Positions 8,354-17,046 are shown, counted from the first letter of the stretch. The stretch is DNA of 64,000 bases from DASVHS01 sp038244815 (GCA_038244815.1 JBBRTB010000015.1:1-64000); one strand, 5' to 3'. Program-made: numbers and translations. The notes: generated by a model not told the origin, from the letters alone.

Positions 8354-9003
8354 AGATCGCCATCCACGGATACGGCAGGATGGGGAAGGCCGTTGAGCAC
8401 GTAGCGCGCGAGGCAAAGCACGAGGTGGTGATGGCCCGCGATGGCGTCGACGGCGCTGACGTGATCGTCGACTTCTCGCACGCCGATGCGATCGACCGCG
8501 TCGTCGACCTGGCCTGCATGCACAAGGTCAATCTCGTGATCGGCACCACCGGCTGGAACGATCGCATCGACGAGATCGGCAGGCGGATCGAGAAGGGCGG
8601 CATCGGTGCGGTGTACGCGTCCAACTTCTCGCCGGGTGCGCAGGTGATGTTCGCGCTGGCGCGCCGTGCCGCGGAGCTGTTCGCACGATTCCCGCAATAC
8701 TCTGCCGGTATGGAAGAGCGCCATCACTCACAGAAGAAGGATGCGCCGAGCGGTACCGCCCTGCGGATCGGCCGCGAAGTCAGGGACGGAAGCGCCGGAA
8801 AACTCGATCCGTCGATCGTTTCGTCGCGGGTGGGCGACGAGTTCGGTCTGCACACGGTATTCTTCGACTCACCCGACGACCTCCTCGAGATCTCGCACCG
8901 CGCGCGCGGGCGCGACGGATTCGCGCGCGGAGCACTGATGGCGGCCGAGCTCCTTGGCGCGCGAAAGGGGCTCATTCGATTCGAAGAGATGGTGATGTCA
9001 TGA
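8350..9003 (+). CDS. dapB: 4-hydroxy-tetrahydrodipicolinate reductase
   Basis: This 217-residue short-form DapB reduces the DapA product with NAD(P)H. The dinucleotide motif is HGYGRMG at residues 6-12. VDFSH, GTTGW and EERHHSQKKDAPSGTA (the catalytic His/Lys region, about 122-137) are all typical. The protein is shorter than the 240-270 residues of proteobacterial forms, but the core is complete. ATG 8350 overlaps the lysC stop (ATGA), and its own stop overlaps dapA (ATGA), so it is translationally coupled on both sides. Confidence 0.95.
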   Translation: MKIAIHGYGRMGKAVEHVAREAKHEVVMARDGVDGADVIVDFSHADAIDRVVDLACMHKVNLVIGTTGWNDRIDEIGRRIEKGGIGAVYASNFSPGAQVMFALARRAAELFARFPQYSAGMEERHHSQKKDAPSGTALRIGREVRDGSAGKLDPSIVSSRVGDEFGLHTVFFDSPDDLLEISHRARGRDGFARGALMAAELLGARKGLIRFEEMVMS

Positions 9004-9878
9004 GCTTTCGTGGGCTGGGCACCGCGCTGGTCACACCGTTCACCGCCACCGGGGCCCTGGACGAGCGGGCGCTGGAGCGCTTCGTCGACTTTCAGATCGA
9101 AGGCGGCGTGAACTTTCTCGTCCCCTGCGGCACGACCGGCGAGAATCCGGCACTCTCGCAGGACGAGCACCGCCGTGTGGTCGAGATCGTCGTCAAACAG
9201 GCCGGCGGGCGCGTGCCGGTCCTGGCGGGCGCCGGCGGCAACAACACCGGCAAGACCATCGCGCTCACGAACATGGCCATCGATCTCGGCGCCGGCGGCG
9301 TACTCTCCATCACCCCGTACTACAACAAGCCCAGCCCCGACGGACTGCGCCGTCACTTCGGCATGCAAGCCGAGGCCATCGAGAAGAAGAAGCCGGGCTT
9401 TCCGATGATCCTTTACAACGTGCCCGGACGGACCGGCGTCAACATGAGCGCGGCCACCACGCTGCGGATGGCCAGGGAGATTCCGAACGTCATCGGGGTG
9501 AAGGAAGCATCGGGAAACATGGAGCAGATCCTGACGATCCTGCGCGAAAGAGAGGACGGCTTCCTCGTTCTGAGCGGCGACGACGCCTGGGCCCTCCCAC
9601 TCCTCGGCGCCGGCGCGGACGGGTTGATCTCGGTGGCCAGCAACGAGGTACCGGCGCTGATGCGCCGTCTCATCGACGAGCACTCGGTGGAGATCCAGAA
9701 TCGCCTGCTGCCGCTGCTGCTCGGCAACTTCATCGAGTCGAATCCCGGCCCGGTCAAGGCGGCCCTCAGGATGATGGGGATCCTCGAAACTGATACCGTT
9801 CGTCCACCACTCGCACCGATCACCGATGCGAGCAGAAAAACGCTCGAGTCGATCCTGCGTGAATGTGAGCTCCTGTAG
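9000..9878 (+). CDS. dapA: 4-hydroxy-tetrahydrodipicolinate synthase
   Basis: This 292-residue class I aldolase-like enzyme condenses pyruvate with aspartate semialdehyde. It shows PCGTTGENP, SITPYYNKP and YNVPGRTGVN (catalytic Tyr), and GVKEASGN with the Schiff-base Lys near residue 162. Length is typical. It overlaps dapB by 4 bases and ends directly against the dapD start, consistent with coordinated expression of the DAP pathway. Confidence 0.96.
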   Translation: MSFRGLGTALVTPFTATGALDERALERFVDFQIEGGVNFLVPCGTTGENPALSQDEHRRVVEIVVKQAGGRVPVLAGAGGNNTGKTIALTNMAIDLGAGGVLSITPYYNKPSPDGLRRHFGMQAEAIEKKKPGFPMILYNVPGRTGVNMSAATTLRMAREIPNVIGVKEASGNMEQILTILREREDGFLVLSGDDAWALPLLGAGADGLISVASNEVPALMRRLIDEHSVEIQNRLLPLLLGNFIESNPGPVKAALRMMGILETDTVRPPLAPITDASRKTLESILRECELL

Positions 9879-10706
9879 ATGCTGACGATCGAAGAACGTG
9901 TCGCTTCCCTGAAGTCCGCTGCGACCGATCGCGCCGAGGCGGTGAAGGTAATCGGTCTGTTTCTCACCGAGCTCGAAAAGGGTGCCGTGCGCGCCGCCGC
10001 GCGTGACGACATCGGTGAATGGAAGGTGCACCCGTGGGTGAAGGAGGGAATCCTGGCCGCGTTCCGCTTCGGCGTTCTCGCTGAATTCGCGTCGGGCGCC
10101 CTCTCCTTCGTCGACAAAGACACCATTCCGGCGCGGCGGTTCAAGACGCACGACGGCATCCGCATCGTTCCTGGCGGCTCCTCGATCCGGCGCGGCACCT
10201 TCATCGGAAAAGGTGTGGTGATGATGCCCCCGGCCTTCGTGAATATCGGCGCGTATGTGGACGAGGAGACGATGATCGACTCCCACGTCCTGATCGGCTC
10301 GTGCGCCCAGATCGGCAAACACGTGCATCTCTCCGCCGGCGCGCAGATCGGCGGCGTGCTGGAACCGGTGGGGAGCATCCCCGTGATCGTCGAGGACGAT
10401 GTCGTGGTCGGCGGTAACTCCGGCATCTACGAAGGAACGGTCGTGCGCACGCGCGCCGTGATCGGAGCCGGCGTCGTGCTCACCGGATCGACACCCGTCT
10501 ACGACCTCGTGCGCGGCCAGATCTACCGAAAGTCCCCCGGCCGTCCGCTGGAGATTCCGTACGGCGCGGTAGTCGTACCCGGCTCGCGCAAGATGAAGGG
10601 CGCGTTCGCCGAGGAGCACGACCTGCAGATCAACACGCCGATGATCGTGAAGTACCGCGACGAAAAGACCGATTCATCGACGGCGCTGGAAGAAGCGCTG
10701 CGATAG
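9879..10706 (+). CDS. dapD: tetrahydrodipicolinate N-succinyltransferase
   Basis: This 275-residue left-handed beta-helix enzyme uses succinyl-CoA to open and protect tetrahydrodipicolinate. Hexapeptide repeats run from about residue 105 to 230, including NIGAYVDEETMIDSH, GSCAQIGKHVHLSAG and IGGVLEP, the signature of DapD rather than the acetyl-transferring DapH. ATG 9879 follows the dapA stop without a gap. The later genes dapE and dapF are not in the window, and an aminotransferase at 11951 is a candidate for the DapC step. A short GGCC hairpin with a weak T run just after it may act as a terminator, but it lies inside the convergent gene. Confidence 0.95.
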   Translation: MLTIEERVASLKSAATDRAEAVKVIGLFLTELEKGAVRAAARDDIGEWKVHPWVKEGILAAFRFGVLAEFASGALSFVDKDTIPARRFKTHDGIRIVPGGSSIRRGTFIGKGVVMMPPAFVNIGAYVDEETMIDSHVLIGSCAQIGKHVHLSAGAQIGGVLEPVGSIPVIVEDDVVVGGNSGIYEGTVVRTRAVIGAGVVLTGSTPVYDLVRGQIYRKSPGRPLEIPYGAVVVPGSRKMKGAFAEEHDLQINTPMIVKYRDEKTDSSTALEEALR

Positions 10707-10721
10707 GCGCAGGACCGGCTC

Positions 10722-11309
10722 CTAGGCCCGGGGGCCTTTCTCCACGATCGCTTCCAGCCTCCGATTCTTCTGCCGGTTGGCCTCGGTGTCGTTCGGCGCG
10801 ATCGGTTTGGTCATTCCCCAACCTTTGGTGATGAGCTTCGACGCATCGAGCTTCTCGTTGTCGACCAGCCATCGCCTCACCGATTCGGCGCGGCGCTCGG
10901 AGAGAGCCTGGTTGTAACGGTCGTTGCCAACGGAGTCGGTGTGGCCCTCGAGCCGCGTTCGTCCTCCCGGGTTGGCGCGGATGATCGTGGCCAGATCGGC
11001 GAGCGCTTTCGCGGCGTCGGGACGGATCTCGCTCTTATCGAAGTCGAAGAGCACGTCCGCGGGCAGGTTTACGCGAACCTCGAGATCGGTCTCCAGCGCG
11101 CCGAGCGCGCTCATGGCCTGGCGAAGCTGCGACACCGACGCCACCAGACCCTGCGCCTCCAGGCCGGTGATGTTCAGGATCGAGGACTGGAGGTCGAGCG
11201 CCCGCCTGGCACCGAGCCGGGCCACGGCGGCTTCGGCGGCCGCGTCGGTCTCCGGTGCCCAGGGGTCGCCGTAGACGGCGAGCAACAACACCAGAAGCGT
11301 GATGCCCAT
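10722..11309 (-). CDS. OmpA-family protein
   Basis: This encodes 195 residues. A short hydrophobic N-terminus (residues 2-12) may be a signal peptide or anchor. A helical middle follows, then an OmpA C-terminal peptidoglycan-binding domain (about 80-190) with VLFDFDKSEIRPDA, LEGHTDSVGNDRYNQALSERRA and NRRLE. It probably tethers the envelope to peptidoglycan. The ATG is 4 bases after the stop of the lipoprotein gene, so the two form an operon. The stop falls inside a small hairpin shared with the end of dapD. Confidence 0.85.
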   Translation of the reverse strand: MGITLLVLLLAVYGDPWAPETDAAAEAAVARLGARRALDLQSSILNITGLEAQGLVASVSQLRQAMSALGALETDLEVRVNLPADVLFDFDKSEIRPDAAKALADLATIIRANPGGRTRLEGHTDSVGNDRYNQALSERRAESVRRWLVDNEKLDASKLITKGWGMTKPIAPNDTEANRQKNRRLEAIVEKGPRA

Positions 11310-11313
11310 GGCC

Positions 11314-11901
11314 TCAGTCCTGAATCGTCAGATCGTCGAACGGAGCCATTTTCGGCAACTGCAGCGTGATCGTCTTCACGTTGGTGGGAGGCGCGGGAAA
11401 CTTCATCCACACGGTCTGTGATTGCCCCCCTGGGATCGAGGCGGACCAGCGGTCATTCCAGCCCGACCGGTTGGAGGCGATGTATCCCCCCTTCTCGTCT
11501 TTCAGCACCTCGTACTTCTTCCCGCCGGCGGTGTCGAGCAGCGACACTTCCCTCCAGATGAATTCCGGCTGGACTTCCTCACCTTTGTTGGTGAGCCGGA
11601 CTTTCGCGGTGAGCGTGTTGCCTTTGCGCCGGAACTCGGTGACTTCGGCCGTGACACCGGGCCAGTTCGTATCCTGCGATGCGAGCGATGCCGCCGGCGC
11701 TGGCGCGGCCACCGCAGGCGGCGCGCTCGACTGTGCCGCAGTCGTCGTCGTCACTTCCGGAGAAGCGGTTGCCGGAGGTGCAGGTGCGGCCGTGGCGGAC
11801 GACTCCGTCGAGGTCACGGAGGTTGTGGTTGTCGTCTCCTGTGCTCCCTTGCACGACACGAGCAGCAGGGCAAAGGTAACGATCACGAACGAACGGCTCA
11901 C
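11314..11901 (-). CDS. lipoprotein with Thr/Ala-rich linker and Ig-like C-terminal domain
   Basis: This encodes 195 residues. GTG 11901 is chosen over upstream frames because AGGAGG lies 6 bases before it and because it opens a lipoprotein signal (basic start, hydrophobic core, LLVSC lipobox). A 70-residue low-complexity linker rich in Thr, Ala, Pro and Ser follows. A beta-rich domain with EVTEFRRKGNTLTAKVRLTN resembles DUF4352-type immunoglobulin folds. It is cotranscribed with the OmpA-like gene, which suggests an envelope complex. No specific function is recognisable. Confidence 0.75.
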   Translation of the reverse strand: MSRSFVIVTFALLLVSCKGAQETTTTTSVTSTESSATAAPAPPATASPEVTTTTAAQSSAPPAVAAPAPAASLASQDTNWPGVTAEVTEFRRKGNTLTAKVRLTNKGEEVQPEFIWREVSLLDTAGGKKYEVLKDEKGGYIASNRSGWNDRWSASIPGGQSQTVWMKFPAPPTNVKTITLQLPKMAPFDDLTIQD

Positions 11902-11950
11902 GATAGGCCTCCTCGCTGGTTTGTCGGGATTTCGAGTATACGCTTGAGCG

Positions 11951-13069
11951 ATGAAGCCGGCGCAGCGACTCGACGGCATCGAGCTGTCGCTCATCCGCCA
12001 GATCAACGCGCTGGCCACGCCGCTGTCGGTCAACCTCGGCATCGGCGAACCGAACATCGAGCCCGACGAAACGTTGCGCGAGATGGCCCGGCACGCCACT
12101 TCGGTTCCGTGGCGCTACTCCCCGAACGCCGGGCAACTATCGCTGCGAAAGCGAATCGCCGCCGGAACGGGCTACGAGCCGAAGAGCGAAGTCTGCGTGA
12201 CGGCCGGAACCGAGGAGGCCCTTTACGCGATCTTCCAGGCGTACGTGAATGCGGGAGACGAAGTCCTCGTACCGAATCCCGGCTTCGTCTCCTACGCCAC
12301 GATGGCGCGGCTGTGCGGAGCGAAGCCGGTGCCGTACGACCTCGAGCCTCCGGGCTGGACGCTCGATCCCTCGAAGATGCGGTTCACGCGGAAGACCAAG
12401 CTGGTCATCGTGAACTCGCCGTCGAATCCGCTCGGCTCGGTCGTCGATGAGAAGACGCTCGACGCCATCGCCCGCGCCGCCGAGGATCACGACGCGCTCG
12501 TCGTCAGCGACGAGGTCTATGGCCAGCTCTGGTTCGACGCGCCGCCGCCGTCGATGAGCGGGCGGTCGCCGAACGCCATCGTCGTCAGCGGGATGTCGAA
12601 GTCGCATTCCATGACCGGGCTGCGCCTGGGATGGATCCTGGCGGGGGCGGAAATCATGAAGCCGGTCGTGACCGCGCACCAGTACATCGCCACATGCGCC
12701 TCGGTCTTCTCGCAGGCTCTCGCGGAGATGATCCTCGCCGATGCGGCGTGGAACGAGGCGTGGCTCCGCAACGTCCGGGCCACGCTCGGCACACAGCGGG
12801 AAACGGCGCTGCACTCGATCCGTCGCGAGCTGGAGGTGGATATCAACCCGCCTGCCGGCACGTTCTACGCGTTCGTGCCCGTTCCGGCCCGCGACACGCT
12901 GGCGTTTGCGAAGACGCTGGCCTCCGACGCCGCGGTCCTGGTCATTCCCGGCATCGCCTTCGGCAGTGCCGGCGAGGGGTTCATCCGCATCTCGTTCGCG
13001 GCCTCGCTCGAAGAAATCGGAAGCGGCATCGAGCGCATCGGGCGGTGGCTGCGGGACTCCGGCCGCTGA
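11951..13069 (+). CDS. PLP-dependent class I/II aminotransferase
   Basis: This 372-residue fold-type I enzyme has the PLP lysine in SGMSKSHSMTGLRLGW (Lys near residue 217), the substrate-binding NSPSNPLG and the DEVYGQLW segment. It resembles aspartate/aromatic aminotransferases and DapC/PatA-like enzymes. It begins 1245 bases after dapD, beyond two genes on the opposite strand, so a role as N-succinyldiaminopimelate aminotransferase is plausible but unproven. A TATACG hexamer (11937-11942) 8 bases before the ATG could drive a leaderless transcript. Confidence 0.85.
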   Translation: MKPAQRLDGIELSLIRQINALATPLSVNLGIGEPNIEPDETLREMARHATSVPWRYSPNAGQLSLRKRIAAGTGYEPKSEVCVTAGTEEALYAIFQAYVNAGDEVLVPNPGFVSYATMARLCGAKPVPYDLEPPGWTLDPSKMRFTRKTKLVIVNSPSNPLGSVVDEKTLDAIARAAEDHDALVVSDEVYGQLWFDAPPPSMSGRSPNAIVVSGMSKSHSMTGLRLGWILAGAEIMKPVVTAHQYIATCASVFSQALAEMILADAAWNEAWLRNVRATLGTQRETALHSIRRELEVDINPPAGTFYAFVPVPARDTLAFAKTLASDAAVLVIPGIAFGSAGEGFIRISFAASLEEIGSGIERIGRWLRDSGR

Positions 13070-13080
13070 CAGTGGAAGCG

Positions 13081-13337
13081 TCATTCCGAAGCCGCGAAGT
13101 CGGCGAGGAATCCGGATGGTGGAAGCCTTGCCCCCGCCGTCATTCCGAAGCCGCGAAGACGGCGAGGAATCCGGGTGGTGGAAGCGTTACCCCGGCCGTC
13201 ATTCCGAAGCCGCGGAGTCGGCGAGGAATCTGGGTGGTGGAAGCGTTACCCCCCCGCCCAGATTCCTCGCTGACGCTCGGAATGACAGCGTTGCCCCCCG
13301 TCATTCCGAAGCCGCGAAGACGGCGAGGAATCCGGGG
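13081..13337 (+). repeat. REP/BIME-like cluster, five copies
   Basis: Three direct copies begin at 13081, 13140 and 13199 with an exact 59-base period, each starting TCATTCCGAAGCCGCG and containing GGCGAGGAATC. An inverted copy (13257-13286, CCTCGCTGACGCTCGGAATGA) and a further direct copy (13301-13335) follow. The forward and inverted copies can pair into a long stem. No coding frame here is credible. The cluster separates the aminotransferase from the beta-lactamase-like gene. Confidence 0.9.
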
Positions 13338-13374
13338 GAGTCCGAAACTTGCAATCGTTTACCATTCGATCCGG

Positions 13375-14289
13375 ATGGCTGTGAAGGCAAACCAGGCAGA
13401 GGAGAAAACGTCCCCCCCGCTTCCGCAACAGGAATCGGTTGCGGCATCCGAGGTGTCGCTGTATCGAAGCGTGCTGAAGATCAGGCAGGAGCACAAGCTC
13501 GAGAATCTGGGCATTTCGTTCTACGACGCCGAGACGACGATTCAGTGGTCGTACAACGCCGACCACTATTTCCACGCCGCGTCGACGATGAAGCTGGCCG
13601 TCCTCCTGGGTGTGTTCCGGCAGGTCGATCGCGGCGAATTGCAGCTCGACGCGCCGGTACACGTGCGCAACCGCTTCACCAGCATCGTCAACCAGGAGCC
13701 TTTCATGCTCGACCTCGGCGGCGACGCCGATCCCGACGTGTACGGCCATCTGGGGCGGACCCTGACCGTGCGCGAGCTCGCCTACTGGATGATCACGAAG
13801 TCGAGCAACCTGGCCACGAACCTTCTCGTCGACGTCGTCGGTATTCCTACGATCCAGCAGGCCCTCGACGAGCTGGAGGTCGACGGCGTACGCGTGCTCC
13901 GCGGCGTCGAGGATCAGGCTGCCTTCGAGGCCGGATTGAACAACGAGGTCACCGCGAACGGGCTCCTGAAGATGCTGCGTCTCATCGCCGACGGCAAGGC
14001 CTATTCGCAGAAGGCATGCGACGAGATGCTGGAGATCCTGCTCGATCAGCAGTACCGCAGCGGGATTCCGGCCGGCCTTCCGAAAGCGGCGCGCGTGGCC
14101 CACAAGACCGGGAACATCTCCACCGTGCACCACGACGCCGGGATCGTCTATCTCGAGGGACGGAAACCGTACGTGCTGGTGATCCTCACGCAGTTCCGCG
14201 CCGAGACCGGTCGCGGAACCGCGGTGGCGGAGGTTTCGCGCGACATCTTCCACGCGCTGGCCGGAACGAGCCATGAGCCGGAACCCTGA
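13375..14289 (+). CDS. class A beta-lactamase-like serine hydrolase
   Basis: This 304-residue protein carries the complete class A serine hydrolase motif set: S70-T-M-K73, S143-S-N145, E185-A-G-L-N189 (the ExxLN general-base motif) and K244-T-G246. The first 25 residues are polar and charged with no signal peptide, so it appears cytosolic, which is odd for a beta-lactamase or D,D-peptidase. It could be a peptidase or esterase acting on small peptides rather than a drug-resistance enzyme. The ATG follows the REP cluster. The 3' end overlaps the M15-like gene by 17 bases, so the two are cotranscribed. Confidence 0.85.
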   Translation: MAVKANQAEEKTSPPLPQQESVAASEVSLYRSVLKIRQEHKLENLGISFYDAETTIQWSYNADHYFHAASTMKLAVLLGVFRQVDRGELQLDAPVHVRNRFTSIVNQEPFMLDLGGDADPDVYGHLGRTLTVRELAYWMITKSSNLATNLLVDVVGIPTIQQALDELEVDGVRVLRGVEDQAAFEAGLNNEVTANGLLKMLRLIADGKAYSQKACDEMLEILLDQQYRSGIPAGLPKAARVAHKTGNISTVHHDAGIVYLEGRKPYVLVILTQFRAETGRGTAVAEVSRDIFHALAGTSHEPEP

Positions 14290-14986
14290 GACGCAGATTC
14301 TCAAGGTCGTCGACGCATTCGATCTCGATGATGAGCTCCGGTCGCTGCTGCGGCCGGGGGAGATGGTCCGTGACGACGCCGGACGCCGCCACCGGCTCCC
14401 CCGCTATTTCTACGAGATCGAATCGCACGAGGCCGCGGTCGGGACGCGGCTCACCGCCCATTTCGGACTCAACGAGTTCACGCTCGTCGACCTCAAGGAA
14501 GCGCCCCGCCTGCAGCAGTTCCCGCGCTACGTGCCATGTGCGGTGCGCCTGCTGGCGTTCTACCTCGAACAGTTCCGCGCCGCGGTCGGTGCGTCGGTGC
14601 ACATTGCCGTGAACGGATCGTACCGATCTCCCGCGCACAAACTGGCCATCAACGGGACGACGCACATGTGGGCCACGGCGGCGGACGTCTACCGCATCGG
14701 CACGAACATCCTCAAGACGAAAGAGCTGATCGAGAAGTACAACGACATGGCCGAGGATCTGAGCGAGGACATCTCGGTGCTGCCGTACGGCCACGTCACC
14801 GGCAACAATGCCGACGATCACGTGCACATCGATCTCGGCTACATCACGTTGGTCCCGCGCGAGATCAGTGAGGATCGCATGGAGCAGCCGCAGGAGAACC
14901 GGCCCCGCTTCGCATTCGAGGAACGCCGCAGCCGGGAGCGCAGAACGCCTGCGGCCGGGCCGGAGCCGGCGGCGAAAACCGAATAA
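14273..14986 (+). CDS. M15-like zinc peptidase
   Basis: This encodes 237 residues. The central region matches the M15/D-Ala-D-Ala carboxypeptidase fold: GSYRSPAHK, then THMWATAAD with the His and Asp zinc ligands, and a final ligand in DHVHIDLG. The N-terminal 70 residues and the charged, Arg/Glu-rich C-terminal tail are not recognised. There is no signal peptide. Position between a beta-lactamase-like hydrolase (17-base overlap) and an amidoligase-like gene suggests a shared small-peptide or muropeptide pathway. Substrate unknown. Confidence 0.75.
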   Translation: MSRNPETQILKVVDAFDLDDELRSLLRPGEMVRDDAGRRHRLPRYFYEIESHEAAVGTRLTAHFGLNEFTLVDLKEAPRLQQFPRYVPCAVRLLAFYLEQFRAAVGASVHIAVNGSYRSPAHKLAINGTTHMWATAADVYRIGTNILKTKELIEKYNDMAEDLSEDISVLPYGHVTGNNADDHVHIDLGYITLVPREISEDRMEQPQENRPRFAFEERRSRERRTPAAGPEPAAKTE

Positions 14987-15078
14987 ATCTCGCCCTCCCC
15001 CGTCCGCTCAATTCGGCCCGCCGTTTGCTTAGCCTGCTTCCAGCGGAAGATCTGTTTCTTAGCTCCCCCCGGAAAACT

Positions 15079-16719
15079 ATGCCGCTTCAAGACTTGAAGG
15101 ACGATGCCGGCCAGGGAAGGCTCCCCAGAGCCCGAACGACACTCCAGATGCCTGTGATCGGTATGGAGTCGGAGTTCAACGTGTGGCTCGACGGCGTGGA
15201 GATCGATCCGAAGCCGTTCTGGAAGCATCCCAGCTCGTTCATCGACCGGCCTCTGCTGCCGCGCGAGAAATCGTCGCTCCAGCTCCCCACCGGAGGAGCC
15301 GTCTATTTCGACCGTGGCGTCATCGAGGTGGTTACTCCGGTCATCGAGCTCGCTCCCGACAGCACGGCCCGGATGGTGCGCAACCTGTGGGAGCAGATCG
15401 ATTTCGTGCGCGATCAGTTGACGAAGTGGCAAAAGGAGAACGGATACACCGTTCGCCTCAAGGCCTACAGCAGTCACTACAACATCTCCTACGAGACTCC
15501 GCGGCGGCACCAGACCAAAGCGCGCAACGAGAAAGCGCTGGCGCTCCTGCTCACCTACATCCTGCCCGTGCCCGTGATGATCGTGGCCTCGAACCGCAGA
15601 TCGACCGGCGTCGGCGTGCGCCCGCGCGGAGGACGGATCGAAGTGACCGTCGACTTCACGCCCGATCCCGGTCTGATGATCGCGGCGGCCACGCTCATCA
15701 CGGGCATCGTCCGCGAGGTGATGACCTGGCCGACGTACGACCTCTCGATCCTGGAGCGGATGCCCGTTCCGGTCGTCGACGGCGTCGTTCCCGGCAAACA
15801 CACCACACGCAGAGGCTGGCTGACGAAGGACTTTCACTACCAGCGGAGCCCCTATACCTCGGATATCAACGCGCCGATGTGGACCGATCAGTTCGGCAGA
15901 ACGATGTCTCTCCGGGAGATGGGCCGCCGCGTGGCCTGGCATTTCCGCAAGTCGATCCGCCGGTACTCCGATCCCTTCAGCTTCCGTTTGCTGTTCGCGA
16001 TCCTGAGCGGCCGTGCGCCGTCGCTGCTCGATCTCGTCGATCGCCCCAGCGCCTATGAGGATGTCGGACACCTCTGCCGCTGGGGCAGCGTGATCCACGA
16101 GCTCAAGAACTACGACGCCGAGATCGACCTGCACCGGGGCAAGCACGCCCGGAGCGGCCAGTCCATCGACGAGTACGTCACTGCGAGTGAACGGGAACGC
16201 GAACGCCAGCGCGCCGAGATGGCGAAGGTGCGGTCGTTCGAGCCGCGAGAACAGGCTCTGCGCGAAAAGATGACCGCCAAGGCCAAAGAGATGTCGCTCA
16301 TCGAAGGGACTGAGCCACCGCTCCCCGTCAAAGCCGCGGCACGGCGCCCGAAGTCCTCGCTGTCCCGCCGCAAAGGCGACACTCCCGGCAAACTCGTTCC
16401 CGGGCGGAGCGGCGAGTACGTCAATCGCCGCGGTGTCTCGCTCGTCAACGCAAAGCCCGCACGCAACCGCCGCAAAAAAACGGAGCGGCGCACCAACACC
16501 TACGCCGTACCGTTTCCCGACCGCCGCCTGACCCGCTCGGCGTACGAGCAGGTTTTCCTCAAGCTCGTATCCGGTGGACGTCTGAGGCTCGGCCGCGACA
16601 CGTACACCCCGATCGGGATGAAAGGGTGGTATCACGCCATCTTCCGGCGTGACTCCGACGGCACCGAGCGCCTGCTCACGATCGACCAGCTGCTTAAGAA
16701 GATGAACGACTGGATGTGA
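15079..16719 (+). CDS. amidoligase/GCS-fold (COOH-NH2 ligase-like) protein
   Basis: This is a 546-residue protein. The first 250 residues show the glutamine synthetase/gamma-glutamylcysteine ligase superfamily layout: GMESEFNV (Mg-binding Glu pair), IEVVTPVIEL, SSHYNIS (the HxN strand), and RPRGGRIEVTVDF with the phosphate-binding Arg. Such enzymes form amide bonds using ATP. The 390-500 region is a basic low-complexity linker, and a small conserved-looking module ends the protein. I start at ATG 15079 (GGAAA upstream) rather than TTG 15025. Gene order with two peptidase-like genes hints at a peptide synthesis/modification cassette. Family assignment is by motif only. Confidence 0.6.
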   Translation: MPLQDLKDDAGQGRLPRARTTLQMPVIGMESEFNVWLDGVEIDPKPFWKHPSSFIDRPLLPREKSSLQLPTGGAVYFDRGVIEVVTPVIELAPDSTARMVRNLWEQIDFVRDQLTKWQKENGYTVRLKAYSSHYNISYETPRRHQTKARNEKALALLLTYILPVPVMIVASNRRSTGVGVRPRGGRIEVTVDFTPDPGLMIAAATLITGIVREVMTWPTYDLSILERMPVPVVDGVVPGKHTTRRGWLTKDFHYQRSPYTSDINAPMWTDQFGRTMSLREMGRRVAWHFRKSIRRYSDPFSFRLLFAILSGRAPSLLDLVDRPSAYEDVGHLCRWGSVIHELKNYDAEIDLHRGKHARSGQSIDEYVTASERERERQRAEMAKVRSFEPREQALREKMTAKAKEMSLIEGTEPPLPVKAAARRPKSSLSRRKGDTPGKLVPGRSGEYVNRRGVSLVNAKPARNRRKKTERRTNTYAVPFPDRRLTRSAYEQVFLKLVSGGRLRLGRDTYTPIGMKGWYHAIFRRDSDGTERLLTIDQLLKKMNDWM

Positions 16720-16721
16720 AG

Positions 16722-16797
16722 GGGTCGTGGGTCGTGGGTCGTGGGGGCGTTATCGCTTCGAGGCTCACACGACCAGCGACCTGCGACCCGCGACCAT
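16722..16797. repeat. inverted heptamer array, possible bidirectional terminator
   Basis: Three copies of GGGTCGT (16722-16742) are followed after 27 bases by four copies of CGACCNN (16770-16797). The second set is the complement of the first with degenerate positions, so transcripts from either strand can fold into a long GC-rich hairpin. It lies exactly between convergent genes ending at 16719 and 16797. There is no U tract, so intrinsic termination is uncertain. Confidence 0.7.
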
Positions 16798-17027
16798 CAC
16801 AGGCGTCTCTCCAGATCCTCTTCCAACGCCTTTTTCGGTGACCGGTCTTTCAGCCGCGGCTTCTCCAGGAGCGTGGCGAACAGGTCTCCCACCCCCCACG
16901 CCAGAAACGAAGTCGCGGCAACGGTCAAGAGCTGGGCGGGAGTCTGAAGATCCAGCAGTAGAAAGAGCGTGACCGGGACGATTACGCCCATGACGACGAG
17001 GCCGATGACGAGTCTGACGCCGGACAA
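16797..17027 (-). CDS. small two-helix membrane protein
   Basis: This 76-residue frame starts at TTG 17027. It has two hydrophobic segments (about residues 5-25 and 33-52) and a charged C-terminal tail rich in Lys, Glu and Arg. It lies 19 bases after the lytic transglycosylase and is probably cotranscribed. No Shine-Dalgarno is clear, and an internal ATG at 16991 is possible. Family not recognised. Confidence 0.5.
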   Translation of the reverse strand: MSGVRLVIGLVVMGVIVPVTLFLLLDLQTPAQLLTVAATSFLAWGVGDLFATLLEKPRLKDRSPKKALEEDLERRL

Positions 17028-17046
17028 TCGGCGTCATTTGACCACA

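Noticed and set aside
8724..10619. 631-residue open frame on the minus strand
   Set aside because: It is the mirror of dapB, dapA and dapD, whose motifs are certain. Composition is His/Arg/Asp-rich shadow, with no recognised domain.
10724..10742. dapD terminator hairpin GGCC...GGCC
   Set aside because: The stem is 5 bases with a weak T run and sits inside the OmpA-family coding end.
13081..13337. CRISPR-like array
   Set aside because: The 59-base period has repeats of about 35 bases, but the spacers are also near-identical and one copy is inverted. No cas gene is nearby.
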